From Blastococcus sp. CCUG 61487 (GTDB taxonomy: Bacteria > Actinomycetota > Actinomycetes > Mycobacteriales > Geodermatophilaceae), in the NCBI RefSeq assembly GCF_005222955.1, contig NZ_LWUA01000223.1:50745-114744 (forward strand): a DNA stretch of 64,000 bases, written 5' to 3'. The notes below the pieces were generated by a model. The model ran no database searches, was not told where the DNA came from, and saw only the letters and a list, made by a program, of their open reading frames with translations. Made by a program: the position numbers and the translations under genes. Shown here one piece after another: positions 17,488 through 27,127 of this stretch (position 1 is the stretch's first letter; each line of letters opens with the position of its first letter).

Positions 17488-19131
17488 TCACCTGGTCGTC
17501 GGCCTGGCCCGGCGGACGACGAACGGCCCGATCGCCAGCAGGTCCACGGGCGCCGAGCCGAAGCACTCCAGAGCGTCCCGCGGATCGTCCACCATGGGGC
17601 GCCCGGCGGTGTTCAGGCTGGTGTTCACCACCACGGGCAGGCCGGTGCGGCGCTCGAAGGCGGAGATCATCCGGTGCACGAGCGGCTGGGTGTCCGGGTC
17701 GATGGTCTGGATGCGCGCGGTGCCGTCGACGTGCGTGACGGTGGGGATGCGCTCGCGCCACTCCTCGGCGACGTCGTGCACGAAGAGCATGTACGGCGAG
17801 GGGATCGGGCCGCGGCTGAAGATCTCGGCGGCCCGCTCCAGCAGCACCATCGGCGCCACGGGCCGGAACTGCTCGCGGCCCTTGACGTCGTTCATCCGCT
17901 CGAGGTTGGCCTCGAACCCGGGGTGGGCGAGCAGCGACCGCTGGCCCAGCGCCCGCGGCCCGTACTCGCTGCGGCCCTGGAACCAGGCGACGATGCCGTT
18001 GTCGGCGAGCACCTCGGCCACCGCCTCGGCGACGTCGTCGGGCCGCTCGTAGGCGATGGCGGCGGTCTGCAGCCGCCGCTCGATCTCCTCGTCGCTCCAC
18101 CCCCGGCCGAGCGCCGCGCCGGGCATCGGCTCGGTGCGGTCGCCGAGTTCGGCGGCGACGTGCAGGGCGGCGCCGAGCGCGGTGCCGGCGTCACCGGCGG
18201 CCGGCTGCACCCACACCTGCTCGAACGGGCTCTCCGCGAGGATCCGGGTGTTCGCCACGCAGTTGAGCGCGGTGCCGCCGGCCATCGTGAGGGTGCGCTC
18301 TCCGGTCTGCTCGTGCAGCCAGCGGGCGAGGTCGACCAGCACCTCCTCCAGGCGGGTCTGCACGCTGGCGGCGAGGTCGGCGTGCGCCTCGGTCCACTGC
18401 TCGTCCTTGCCCAGGCGCGGGGCGAACTCGGTGAAGTCGATCCGCTCGGTCCGGAACCCGCCGTCGTCGGTGGCCCGGATCAGCTCGGACAGCTCGCCGA
18501 GGAAGCGTGGCTTGCCGTAGGAGGCCATCGCCATGACCTTGAACTCGTCGGAGCTGCGCAGGAAGCCGAGGTGGTCGGTGAGCTCCTCGTACATCAGGCC
18601 CAGCGAGTGGGGGAGGGCCTGGCCGGCGAGGATCTCCAGCTGCCCGTCGACGTAGCGGCCGGCCAGGTGGCTGTGCGCCTCGCCGCGGCCGTCGAGCACC
18701 AGGACGGCGTTGTCCCGCTGCGGAGCCGCCTGCCCGGCCGACGCCGCGTGCGCCACGTGGTGCTTGACGAAGCGCACCTTCGCCGGGTCGAGGCCGGGGA
18801 GCGCGTGGGCGAGGAAGTCCGGCGCCATCTCGGCGTACTTCCTGCGCATCGTGTCGCCATCGTCGAACAGGCCGGTGTCCTCCGGCGTCGTCATCAGGCC
18901 CGGGTCGAAGGAGTAGGCGACGGCGTCGAGCTCCTCGGGGCGGATGCCGGCCTCTTGCAGGCACCACGCGGCCGACAGCTCCGGCAGTTCCCAGGCGCTC
19001 CACGGCAGCGGCCGCTTGCCGTGCTTGCGCCGGCTGAACCGCTCCTCCTCCGCGGCGGCGACGGTCCGCCCGTCGACGACGAGCGCTGCGGCCGGGTCGT
19101 GGTAGATCGCGTTGATGCCGAGGACCTTCAC
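17488..19131 (-). CDS. NodU/CmcH-family carbamoyltransferase
   Basis: A 547-residue O-carbamoyltransferase. The N-terminal Kae1-like domain begins MKVLGINAIYHDPAAAL and carries the metal-binding KHHVAHAASA near residue 133, an AGGTALNC segment near 280, and the C-terminal carbamoyl-transfer signature GRSEYGPRALGQRSLLA near 387. Relatives decorate antibiotics, Nod factors or sugars using carbamoyl phosphate. No biosynthetic cluster adjoins it here, so the acceptor is unknown. The family also occurs as stand-alone housekeeping-like copies in actinobacteria. Full length and intact. Confidence 0.92.
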   Translation of the reverse strand: MKVLGINAIYHDPAAALVVDGRTVAAAEEERFSRRKHGKRPLPWSAWELPELSAAWCLQEAGIRPEELDAVAYSFDPGLMTTPEDTGLFDDGDTMRRKYAEMAPDFLAHALPGLDPAKVRFVKHHVAHAASAGQAAPQRDNAVLVLDGRGEAHSHLAGRYVDGQLEILAGQALPHSLGLMYEELTDHLGFLRSSDEFKVMAMASYGKPRFLGELSELIRATDDGGFRTERIDFTEFAPRLGKDEQWTEAHADLAASVQTRLEEVLVDLARWLHEQTGERTLTMAGGTALNCVANTRILAESPFEQVWVQPAAGDAGTALGAALHVAAELGDRTEPMPGAALGRGWSDEEIERRLQTAAIAYERPDDVAEAVAEVLADNGIVAWFQGRSEYGPRALGQRSLLAHPGFEANLERMNDVKGREQFRPVAPMVLLERAAEIFSRGPIPSPYMLFVHDVAEEWRERIPTVTHVDGTARIQTIDPDTQPLVHRMISAFERRTGLPVVVNTSLNTAGRPMVDDPRDALECFGSAPVDLLAIGPFVVRRARPTTR

Positions 19132-19273
19132 CTGGTGCTCCTCCCGGCCGGGCGGTGAGGGGAGGGGTGCCCGGGCGCTCTGCAGCGATCATGCGGGCGG
19201 CGGGTCGGAGTCGCAGGTCGGAGCGGACGCCGCCGGCGGCCCGGGAGCGCCGCTCCGGTGGGATGCTCGGGGT

Positions 19274-20170
19274 GTGACCGACAGCACAGCGGGCGCACCC
19301 GCGAGCCCCGAGGAGCTCGCGGCCGCCTTGGAGCGCAGCGGCTACCTCCCCGACCAGGGGCTGGCCACGGCCGCCTACCTGGCGTTGGCCATGCAGCGGC
19401 CGCTGTTCCTCGAGGGCGAGGCCGGGGTGGGCAAGACCGCGCTGGCGCACGCGCTGGCAGAGGTCACCGGCCGGCCCATCTACCGGCTGCAGTGCTACGA
19501 GGGCCTGGAGGCCAGCCAGGCCCTGTACGACTGGGACTTCGGTCGCCAGCTCCTGCACCTGCGGGCCGCCGAGGCGGCGCACGCCGTCGACGACCCCGCC
19601 GCCCTGGAGGCCTCGCTCTACGACCGGCGCTTCCTGCTCGCCCGCCCGCTGCTGCAGGCGCTCGAGGACTCGCCGTCGGTCCTGCTGGTCGACGAGATCG
19701 ACCGTGCCGACGACGAGTTCGAGGCATTCCTGCTCGAGCTCCTGTCCGACTTCACGATCTCGATCCCCGAGCTGGGCACCGTCCGCACCGAGCACCCGCC
19801 CCTGGTGGTGCTCACCTCGAACCGGACCCGGGAGGTGCACGACGCCCTCAAGCGGCGCTGCCTGTACCACTGGCTGGCGCATCCGGACTTCGAGCGCGAG
19901 GTGGCCATCCTGCGGGCCCGGCTGCCGGAGGTGACCGAGCGGCTGGTGCGGGAGGTGGCGCGGGCGACGGCGACGCTGCGCACCCTCGACCTGCTCAAGC
20001 CGCCCGGCGTCGCCGAGGCGCTGGACTGGGCGACGGCGCTGCACACGCTCGGGGCGCGGGAGCTGGACCCGGACGTCGCCGCCCGCACGCTCGGCGCGGT
20101 GCTGAAGTACCGGGAGGACACCGAGCGGGTCCAGCTGCAGGTGGGGGGAGCGCTGTTCGGTGCTCGGTGA
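19274..20170 (+). CDS. coxD: MoxR-type AAA ATPase, CoxD-like
   Basis: A 298-residue AAA+ ATPase, by analogy with CoxD of Oligotropha a chaperone for maturation of the molybdenum site of CO-dehydrogenase-like enzymes. Walker A is EGEAGVGKTALAHAL near residue 45, Walker B LLVDEIDRADDEFEAFLLEL near 138, and sensor 1 LTSNRTRE near 180. The GTG start at 19274 has a GATGCT hexamer 6 nt upstream, compatible with a leaderless -10. It overlaps the VWA gene by GTGA and opens the cox-like operon, which continues to 27121. Confidence 0.88.
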   Translation: MTDSTAGAPASPEELAAALERSGYLPDQGLATAAYLALAMQRPLFLEGEAGVGKTALAHALAEVTGRPIYRLQCYEGLEASQALYDWDFGRQLLHLRAAEAAHAVDDPAALEASLYDRRFLLARPLLQALEDSPSVLLVDEIDRADDEFEAFLLELLSDFTISIPELGTVRTEHPPLVVLTSNRTREVHDALKRRCLYHWLAHPDFEREVAILRARLPEVTERLVREVARATATLRTLDLLKPPGVAEALDWATALHTLGARELDPDVAARTLGAVLKYREDTERVQLQVGGALFGAR

Positions 20171-21281
20171 TCCAGGTGCCTAGCGACGTCGTCGGGACGG
20201 TGGTGGGCTTCGCGCGCACCCTGCGGGCGGCCGGGGTGCCGGCCTCCCCGGACCGCGTCGAGGCGATGCTCGCCGCGGTGGGCCACCTCGACGTGCTGTC
20301 GCCGTCCGACGTCTACTGGGCCGGCCGGCTGACGCTGTGCGGCAGCCCCGACGATCTCGACCGCTACGACGGCGCGTTCGCCGCCTGGTTCGGCGGCGAG
20401 CGGCCACGCCGGGCGCAGACCGCGGGGCCCGAGCGGCGGGTGGTCTCGGTGATGGCGCCGCTGGACGCCGGCACCGGTGACGACGAGGGCGCGCCGGCGG
20501 CGCAGGAGCTCGCGGTGCGCGCCAGCGCAGCCGAGGTGCTCCGGCACCGGGACGTCGGGGAGCTGACCGTCGCCGAGCGCGAGCACCTGCGCCGGCTGTT
20601 CGCGCTGCTGCGGCCGGCCGCGCCGATGCGTCCCTCGCGGCGGCGCGGCCCGGACCGGTGGGCGCCGTGCACCCCGGCCGCACCGTGCGCCGGGCCCTGC
20701 GCGACGGCGGCGAGGTGGGCCGGCTCCTGCGCCACCGGCGCTCGTCCCGGCCCCGCCGCGTGGTGCTGCTGGTGGACGTCTCCGGCTCGATGAGCCCCTA
20801 CGCCGACGCGTTGCTGCGCTTCGCGCACGTGGCGGTGCGGGCCCGCCCCGGCTCGACCGAGGTCTTCACCGTCGGCACCCGGCTGACCCGGGTCACCCGG
20901 GAGCTGCGGCTGCGCGACCCGGACCGGGCGCTGGCCGCCGGCGGCTCGGCGATCCCGGACTGGTCGGGCGGCACCCGGCTCGGCGAGGTGCTCAAGGCCT
21001 TCCTCGACCGCTGGGGGCAGCGCGGGACCGCGCGGGGCGCCGTCGTCGTCCTGTGCAGCGACGGCTGGGAGCGCGGGGACGCCGGCCTGCTCGGCGAGCA
21101 GATGGCCCGGTTGGGGCGCCTGGCGCACGCGGTGGTGTGGGTGAACCCGCACAAGGGCCGGGCCGGGTACGAGCCGCTCACCGCGGGCATGCAGGCGGCG
21201 CTGCCCTCGGTCGACCACTTCGTGGCCGGACACAGCCTGGCCGCGTTCGAGGAGCTGACAGGAGTGATCGCGAATGCGTGA
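20167..21281 (+). pseudogene. coxE: CoxE-like VWA protein, reading frame interrupted
   Basis: Partner of the MoxR ATPase. The N-terminal half (VGFARTLRAAGVPASPDRV onward) runs in the frame of GTG 20167 until an Arg-rich stretch near 20637-20657. The C-terminal half (VVLLVDVSGSMSPYADALL, MIDAS DxSGS; later LCSDGWERGD) continues in a different frame to TGA 21279-21281. Joined across one missing base, the two give one normal-length CoxE-type protein. Either a base was lost in sequencing through G/C-only DNA, or the gene is broken in the genome. Independent translation of the second half from GTG 20658 is possible but has no ribosome site. Confidence 0.8.
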
Positions 21282-21285
21282 GAAA

Positions 21286-21340
21286 GGACCCCGTCCTCCT
21301 CATCCTTCGCAGGCTCGGGACGAGCCTCGGGACGGGGCCG
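21286..21340 (+). repeat. Nested hairpin between coxE and xdhC
   Basis: The outer stem CCCCGTC/GACGGGG (21289-21295 with 21331-21337) encloses the inner stem AGGCTCG/CGAGCCT (21311-21317 with 21321-21327). It starts AAAGGACCCC, close to the start AGAAGGACCCC of the structure at 51742. It lies inside an apparent operon, so it may trim or attenuate transcripts, or be a dispersed palindromic element. Confidence 0.6.
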
Positions 21341-21355
21341 GAAAGGATCAGTCGA

Positions 21356-22477
21356 ATGCGCGATGTTCTTGAGGAGTTGGTCGGCTGGTGGCAGGCGGGG
21401 GAGACCGTCGGGGTGGGCACCGTCGTCGCCACCTGGCGCTCCGCGCCCCGGCCGGCCGGGGCCTCGATGCTGGTCGGGCCCGACGGCACCGCGGTGGGCA
21501 GCGTCTCGGGTGGCTGCGTCGAAGGCGCAGTGTACGAGGAGGCGCGGGACGCCGTCGACACCGGTGCGCCGGCGCTGCGCCGCTACGGCGTCAGCGACGA
21601 CGACGCCTTCGCCGTCGGGCTGACCTGCGGCGGGATCCTCGACGTGTTCGTCGAACCGGTCTCGCGCGAGTCCTTCCCGGAGCTGGGGGCGGTCAAGGAG
21701 TCGGTCGACCGGCACGAACCCGTCGCCGTCGTCACGTGCGTGACCGGTCCGGAGGACCGCGTGGGCCGGCGGATGGTGCTCTGGCCGGACCGGACGTCGG
21801 GCAGCCTGGGACTGCAGCGCCTCGACGACGCGGTCACCGCCGACGCCCGCGGCATGCTCGCGGCCGGCCGCACCGGCATGCTGCACGTCGGCCACGACGG
21901 CGAGCGCCGCGGCGACGACCTGACGCTGTTCGTCAACTCCTTCGCCCCGCGCGCCCGGATGGTCGTGTTCGGCGCGATCGACTTCGCCGCCGCCGTCGCC
22001 CGGCTCGGGGCGTTCCTCGACTACCGGGTCACCGTCTGCGACGCGCGTCCGGTCTTCGCCACCCCGAAGCGCTTCCCGGACGCCGACGAGGTGGTCGTCG
22101 ACTGGCCGCACCGGTACCTGCAGGAGGAGGTGGACGCCGGCCGGGTCGACGAGCGCACGGTGCTGTGCGTGCTCACCCACGACCCGAAGTTCGACGTCCC
22201 GCTGCTGGAGCTCGCGCTGCGGCTCCCGGTCGCCTACGTCGGGGCGATGGGCTCCCGGCGCACGCACGACGACCGCCTGGACCGGCTGCGCGAGGCCGGT
22301 CTGGAGGAGGCGGAGCTCGCCCGGCTGGCCTCGCCGATCGGCCTGGACCTGGGCGCCCGGACGCCGGAGGAGACCGCGGTGTCGATCGCGGCCGAGATCA
22401 TCGCGGGCCGCTGGGGCGGCTCCGGCGAGCGGCTGGCCGAGACGGAGGGGCCCATCCACCGGACCGCCGAGCGCTGA
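21356..22477 (+). CDS. coxF: XdhC/CoxF-family molybdenum cofactor chaperone
   Basis: A 373-residue XdhC protein that binds molybdenum cofactor and promotes its sulfuration and insertion into molybdenum hydroxylases. The N-terminal XdhC/CoxI domain includes [19 protein letters not shown] and the conserved Cys in [12 protein letters not shown] near residue 90. The C-terminal Rossmann domain shows [19 protein letters not shown] and [16 protein letters not shown] near 300. The ATG start at 21356 follows GAAAGGA. It stands between the CoxD/CoxE chaperone pair and the structural genes coxSLM, consistent with maturation of that enzyme. Confidence 0.9.
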   Translation: MRDVLEELVGWWQAGETVGVGTVVATWRSAPRPAGASMLVGPDGTAVGSVSGGCVEGAVYEEARDAVDTGAPALRRYGVSDDDAFAVGLTCGGILDVFVEPVSRESFPELGAVKESVDRHEPVAVVTCVTGPEDRVGRRMVLWPDRTSGSLGLQRLDDAVTADARGMLAAGRTGMLHVGHDGERRGDDLTLFVNSFAPRARMVVFGAIDFAAAVARLGAFLDYRVTVCDARPVFATPKRFPDADEVVVDWPHRYLQEEVDAGRVDERTVLCVLTHDPKFDVPLLELALRLPVAYVGAMGSRRTHDDRLDRLREAGLEEAELARLASPIGLDLGARTPEETAVSIAAEIIAGRWGGSGERLAETEGPIHRTAER

Positions 22478-22593
22478 CGCCCAGGTCGGCCGACGAAGGT
22501 GTGGCCTAAATCACTCGGACAGGACAGACTCCACTCAGAGCCGGTGGCGACCGGGGCCCACCGGGCGATCTGAGCGATCCGAGCGGAGGATCC

Positions 22594-23088
22594 GTGACCC
22601 GAATCTCGATGCGTGTCGACGGGGTGACCTACACCGACGACGTCGAACCCAGGACCCTGCTGGTCCACCACCTGCGCGAGCAGCTGGGCAAGGTCGGCAC
22701 GGTCGTCGGCTGCGACACCAGCAACTGCGGCGCGTGCACCGTGCACCTGGACGGCGAGGCGGTGAAGAGCTGCACGGTGCTGGCGGTCCAGGCCGACGGC
22801 AGCGAGGTCACCACCATCGAGGGCCTGGCCGGCTCCGACGGCTCGCCGGACGGCGCGCTGCACCCGGTGCAGAAGGCGTTCCACGAGCTGCACGGCCTCC
22901 AGTGCGGCTACTGCACCCCCGGGATGATCATGGCCGCGGTCGACCTCCTCGGCGACAACCCGGACCCCAGCGAGGACGAGGTGCGGGAGGGCATCGAGGG
23001 CAACCTCTGCCGCTGCACGGGCTACCAGAACATCGTCCGTGCCGTGCAGCAGGCGGCCCGGGAGATGAACGCGGGGGCCCAGGCATGA
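22594..23088 (+). CDS. coxS: CO dehydrogenase-like small subunit, two [2Fe-2S] clusters
   Basis: A 164-residue iron-sulfur subunit of a xanthine-oxidase-family molybdenum hydroxylase; it passes electrons from the molybdenum site to FAD. The plant-ferredoxin-type cluster is ligated by [16 protein letters not shown] near residue 38, and the second cluster by CGYCTPGM and [11 protein letters not shown] near residues 104-148. GTG 22594 follows GGAGGA closely; an in-frame ATG at 22609 is the alternative. A 116-bp gap separates it from xdhC and may contain a promoter. It overlaps coxL by ATGA. The subunit order S-L-M differs from M-S-L of Oligotropha. Confidence 0.94.
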   Translation: MTRISMRVDGVTYTDDVEPRTLLVHHLREQLGKVGTVVGCDTSNCGACTVHLDGEAVKSCTVLAVQADGSEVTTIEGLAGSDGSPDGALHPVQKAFHELHGLQCGYCTPGMIMAAVDLLGDNPDPSEDEVREGIEGNLCRCTGYQNIVRAVQQAAREMNAGAQA

Positions 23089-25577
23089 CCGCCGTGGAGG
23101 ACCGGGCCGCCCAGGCGCCGGTCAAGGAGGTCGGGCAGGCTCGCCGGCGCAAGGAGGACGCCCGGCTGATCACCGGCCGGACGACGTGGACCGACAACCT
23201 GGTGCTGCCGGGGATGCTCCACCTCGCCGTCGTCCGCACCCCGGTCGCGCACGCCCGGATCACCGCCGTCGACGTCGAGGCGGCGCGCTCGGCGCCCGGC
23301 GTCGTCGCCGTCTACACCGGCCGGGACTTCGCCGAGGAGCAGGGATCGATCCCGTGCGCCTGGCCCGTGACGCCGGAGATGGCCAACCCCGGCCACCCGT
23401 CGGTCGCCGTCGACGAGGTGAACCACGTCGGCGAGGCGGTCGCGGTCATCGTCGCCCGCAGCAAGGTCGCCGCGCAGGACGCCGTCGAACTGGTCGACGT
23501 CGACTACGAGCAGCTACCCGTCGTCCTCGACATGGAGCAGGCCGTCGGGCAGGAGCCGGAGCTCTGCCACGCGCACCTGTCGTCCAACGAGAGCTTCCGG
23601 TGGATCTTCGACGCGGGCGAGGCCGGCACCGGCGAGGACACCGACCGGGCGTTCGCCGACGCCGACGTGGTGGTGAGCCGGCGCTTCGTGCAGCAGCGGC
23701 TGATCCCGGCGTTCATGGAGCCGCGGGCCACCGTCGTCCAGCCGCAGGGCGACAACTACACGATCTGGTCCTCGACCCAGGTGCCGCACATCCTGCGGGT
23801 CATGCTGGCGATGATCACCGGCATCCCGGAGCACAAGCTGCGCGTCATCGCCCCCGACGTCGGCGGCGGGTTCGGCGGCAAGCTGCAGGTGACGCCCGAG
23901 GAGGTGCTCACGCTCCTGGTGGCGCGGCGGCTCGGCAAGCCGGTCAAGTGGGCCGAGACCCGCAGCGAGTCGCTGATGAGCGCCCACCACGGCCGCGACC
24001 AGATCCAGTACGTCGACATCGCCGCGGACCGGGACGGCATGGTCAAGGGTCTCAAGGTGCACATCCTCTCGGACATGGGCGCCTACCTGCGCCTGGTCAG
24101 CCCGGGGGTCCCGATCCTCGGCGCGTTCATGTACCCGGGGATCTACAAGTTCCCGGCCTACCGCTTCGACTGCCAGGGCGTCTTCACCAACAAGACGCCG
24201 ACCGACGCCTACCGCGGGGCCGGGCGGCCCGAGGCCACCTTCGCCATCGAGCGGATCATGGACGAGCTCGCCGTCGAGCTCGGGATGGACCCGCTGGAGC
24301 TGCGCCGGAAGAACTGGATCGGGGCCGAGGAGTTCCCGTTCACGACCGTCGCCGGGCTCGAGTACGACAGCGGCGACTACGGCGAGGCCACCCGGCAGGC
24401 GCTGGAGCTGCTCGGCTACGACGAGCTGCGCGAGGAGCAGCGCCGCCGTCGCGAGTCGGGCGATCCGGTGCAGCTCGGCATCGGGTTCTCGACGTTCACC
24501 GAGATGTGCGGGCTGGCGCCGTCCCGGGTGCTGGGCTCGCTCGACTACGGGGCCGGCGGCTGGGAGCACGCCTCGATCCGGATGCTGCCCACCGGCAAGG
24601 TCGAGGTGGTCACCGGCTCGACGCCGCACGGGCAGGGGCACGAGACGGCGTGGAGCCAGCTGGTCGCCGACGAGCTGGGCGTCCCGTTCGAGGACGTCGA
24701 GGTGCTGCACGGCGACACCGCCATCTCCCCGCGCGGGCTGGACACCTACGGCTCGCGCTCGCTCGTCGTCGGCGGCGCGGCGGTGGTGAACGCCGCGCAG
24801 AAGGTCGTGAGCAAGGCCCGGAAGGTCGCCGCGCACCTGCTCGAGGCCGCCGAGGAGGACCTGCAGTTCGAGGGCGGGTCGTTCTCGGTGCGGGGCACGC
24901 CCGGCACCGCGATGTCGATCCAGCAGGTCGCGCTGGCCACCTTCGCCGCGCACGACTTCCCCGAGGGGGTGGAGCCCTCGATCGACGCGGACGCCACGTT
25001 CGACCCGGTCAACTTCTCCTTCCCGCACGGCACGCACGTCTGCGCGGTGGAGGTCGACACCGAGACCGGCATGGTGAAGATCCGGAAGTACGCGTGCGTG
25101 GACGACGTCGGGACGATCGTGAACCCGCTGATCGTCGAGGGGCAGGTGCACGGCGGGCTGGCGCAGGGCATCGCGCAGGCGCTGTACGAGGAGGCCGTCT
25201 ACGACGCCGACGGCAACCTCACCACCGGCACGTTCGTCGACTACCTCGTCCCCTCGGCGGCCGACCTGCCGCACTTCGACACCGGGAACACGGTGCACGT
25301 CGCGCCCGGCAACCCGATCGGGGCGAAGGGCGTCGGCGAGGCCGGGTGCATCGCCTCGACGCCGGCGGTCGTGAACGCCGCGCTGGACGCCGTGCGCCAT
25401 CTGGGGGTCTCGGACATCCGGATGCCGCTGACCCCCGAACGGGTGTGGCGGGCCCTGCAGTCAGGTGGTGACGGCGGTGATCGCGCCACCGCCGGCACCA
25501 ACGCCTACGGCGGCGCGCAGACCGAGACCACCACCGGTGTCGCGACGCCGGAGTCCTCGCTGGGAGGCGACCGATGA
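23085..25577 (+). CDS. coxL: Molybdenum hydroxylase large subunit, form II CoxL
   Basis: An 830-residue catalytic subunit binding molybdopterin cytosine dinucleotide. The active-site loop reads AYRGAGR near residue 380, the form II signature, not the AYxCSFR of proven CO dehydrogenases that carries the Cu-ligating Cys. The substrate is therefore uncertain. Other family motifs are [15 protein letters not shown] near 262, [16 protein letters not shown] near 508, and the C-terminal catalytic Glu region [16 protein letters not shown] near 745. The last 35 residues are a low-complexity Gly/Thr tail. It overlaps coxM by ATGA. Aerobic CO oxidation is possible but unproven for this form. Confidence 0.93.
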   Translation: MTAVEDRAAQAPVKEVGQARRRKEDARLITGRTTWTDNLVLPGMLHLAVVRTPVAHARITAVDVEAARSAPGVVAVYTGRDFAEEQGSIPCAWPVTPEMANPGHPSVAVDEVNHVGEAVAVIVARSKVAAQDAVELVDVDYEQLPVVLDMEQAVGQEPELCHAHLSSNESFRWIFDAGEAGTGEDTDRAFADADVVVSRRFVQQRLIPAFMEPRATVVQPQGDNYTIWSSTQVPHILRVMLAMITGIPEHKLRVIAPDVGGGFGGKLQVTPEEVLTLLVARRLGKPVKWAETRSESLMSAHHGRDQIQYVDIAADRDGMVKGLKVHILSDMGAYLRLVSPGVPILGAFMYPGIYKFPAYRFDCQGVFTNKTPTDAYRGAGRPEATFAIERIMDELAVELGMDPLELRRKNWIGAEEFPFTTVAGLEYDSGDYGEATRQALELLGYDELREEQRRRRESGDPVQLGIGFSTFTEMCGLAPSRVLGSLDYGAGGWEHASIRMLPTGKVEVVTGSTPHGQGHETAWSQLVADELGVPFEDVEVLHGDTAISPRGLDTYGSRSLVVGGAAVVNAAQKVVSKARKVAAHLLEAAEEDLQFEGGSFSVRGTPGTAMSIQQVALATFAAHDFPEGVEPSIDADATFDPVNFSFPHGTHVCAVEVDTETGMVKIRKYACVDDVGTIVNPLIVEGQVHGGLAQGIAQALYEEAVYDADGNLTTGTFVDYLVPSAADLPHFDTGNTVHVAPGNPIGAKGVGEAGCIASTPAVVNAALDAVRHLGVSDIRMPLTPERVWRALQSGGDGGDRATAGTNAYGGAQTETTTGVATPESSLGGDR

Positions 25578-26431
25578 TCCCCGCTGCCTTCGACTACGCC
25601 CGGCCGACCACGGTGGACGAGGCGCTGGCCGCCATGGCGGAGGGCGGTGAGGACGCCAAGGTGCTCGCCGGCGGGCAGTCGCTGATCCCGGTCATGCGGC
25701 TGCGGCTCGCCGCGCCGTCGCTCGTCGTCGACCTGGGGCGGGTGGCCGAGCTCCGCGGGGTCCGTGACGACGGCGACGCGATCGTGATCGGAGCGATGAC
25801 CACCCACTCGGACGTGCTCGCCGATCCGCTGATCGCCCAGCACGCGCCGCTGGTCGCCGAGGCCACCGGCACCGTCGCCGACCGGCAGGTGCGGCACCGC
25901 GGCACCTTCGGCGGCGCGCTGGCCCACGCCGACCCGGCCGGTGACCTGCCGGCGGTGGCGCTGGCGCTGGACGCCGAGTTCGTCGTCGCCAGTGCTGCCG
26001 GGCGGCGGACGGTGCCGGCCCGGGAGTTCTTCGTGGACTACCTGACCACCGCGCTGGGCGAGCAGGACCTGCTGGTGGAGGTGCGCATCCCGAAGCTCAC
26101 CGGGCAGTGGGGGATGCGCTACGAGAAGTTCCATCGGGTGGCCCAGGCGTGGGCGATCGTGGGCGTCGCCGCGGCGGTGCGGCGGGAGAACGGGCACATC
26201 GCCGAGGCGCGGATCGGGCTGACCAACATGGGCCCGGTCCCGCTGCGGGCGACGGCGGCCGAGCAGGCGCTGGCCGGGGCGGGCGCCGGGGGCGGGGCGA
26301 TCGCCGAGGCGGCCGGTCGCGCCGCCGACGGCACCCAGCCCAGCGACGACCTCAACGGCCAGGCCGACTACCGCGAGCACCTGGCGCGGGTGCTGACCCG
26401 GCGGGCGGTCACCGCGGCGGCCGGGCTCTAG
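25574..26431 (+). CDS. coxM: CO dehydrogenase-like medium subunit, FAD-binding
   Basis: A 285-residue flavoprotein subunit that receives electrons from the iron-sulfur subunit. The FAD motifs are [17 protein letters not shown] near residue 34 and the TIGG-like loop [19 protein letters not shown] near 107. The C-terminal CO_deh_flav_C domain spans about 175-280 and includes [18 protein letters not shown]. Its start overlaps the coxL stop and its end is 9 nt before coxG. Length matches the family. Confidence 0.93.
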   Translation: MIPAAFDYARPTTVDEALAAMAEGGEDAKVLAGGQSLIPVMRLRLAAPSLVVDLGRVAELRGVRDDGDAIVIGAMTTHSDVLADPLIAQHAPLVAEATGTVADRQVRHRGTFGGALAHADPAGDLPAVALALDAEFVVASAAGRRTVPAREFFVDYLTTALGEQDLLVEVRIPKLTGQWGMRYEKFHRVAQAWAIVGVAAAVRRENGHIAEARIGLTNMGPVPLRATAAEQALAGAGAGGGAIAEAAGRAADGTQPSDDLNGQADYREHLARVLTRRAVTAAAGL

Positions 26432-26440
26432 GGGTTTCAC

Positions 26441-27121
26441 GTGCAACTGGAGAACTCGTTCACCGTGCCCGTGCCGATCGACGAGGCGTGGCGGGTGCTG
26501 CTGGACATCGAGCGGATCGCGCCGTGCATGCCGGGCGCCGCGCTCGACTCGGTCGAGGGCGACGACTTCACCGGCCGGGTGAAGGTGAAGCTCGGCATGA
26601 TCAACCTGACCTACACGGGCAAGGCGTCGTTCGTGGAGAAGGACGAGGCGGCGCACCGGGCGGTCATCGACGCGCGGGGCAAGGACCAGCGGGGGAACGG
26701 CACGGCGGCCGCCGTCGTGACCGCGACCCTGGCGCCCGAGGGGGACCACACGCGGGTCGACGTCATGACCGACCTGAACATCACCGGGCGGCCGGCGCAG
26801 TTCGGCCGCGGGGTGATGACCGACGTCGGCAACAAGCTGCTCGGTCAGTTCGCCGACAAGCTGGCCGAGCAGCTGGGGGCGGGAGAGGAGGAGGCGCCGT
26901 CGACGACGCCCCTGGTCGCTGCTCCCGAGCCGGCCCCGACGGTGCCGGCTGCTGCGGCGGCGCCGACCGCTGCTCCGGCGCGGGCTGCTCCGGCGGCCGA
27001 ACCGGAGCCGATCAACCTGCTGGAGGTCGCCGGAGGGGCCGCGGCGGCCCGCTACGCCGGGCCGGCGGCCGCGCTCGCCGTCGCCCTGCTGATCGTCTGG
27101 TTGGTCCGCCGCCGCGGGTGA
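26441..27121 (+). CDS. coxG: CoxG-like SRPBCC protein with C-terminal membrane anchor
   Basis: A 226-residue protein. The first 145 residues are the CoxG SRPBCC fold (ENSFTVPVPIDEAWRVLLDI, CMPGAALDSVEGD). An Ala/Pro-rich linker and a single C-terminal helix (AAALAVALLIVWLVRRR) follow. CoxG is reported to help recruit CO dehydrogenase to the membrane, so the anchor fits placing the Cox enzyme near the respiratory chain. Last gene of the operon; the convergent recQ gene ends 6 nt away with no space for a long terminator. Confidence 0.9.
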   Translation: MQLENSFTVPVPIDEAWRVLLDIERIAPCMPGAALDSVEGDDFTGRVKVKLGMINLTYTGKASFVEKDEAAHRAVIDARGKDQRGNGTAAAVVTATLAPEGDHTRVDVMTDLNITGRPAQFGRGVMTDVGNKLLGQFADKLAEQLGAGEEEAPSTTPLVAAPEPAPTVPAAAAAPTAAPARAAPAAEPEPINLLEVAGGAAAARYAGPAAALAVALLIVWLVRRRG

Positions 27122-27127
27122 GTTCCG

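Noticed and set aside
23514..25400. Long minus-strand open frame opposite coxL
   Set aside because: The coxL frame carries all family motifs. The antisense frame is a compositional artefact.
23085..25577. Form I, proven CO dehydrogenase large subunit
   Set aside because: The active-site loop is AYRGAGR, not AYxCSFR, so only the form II label is supported.
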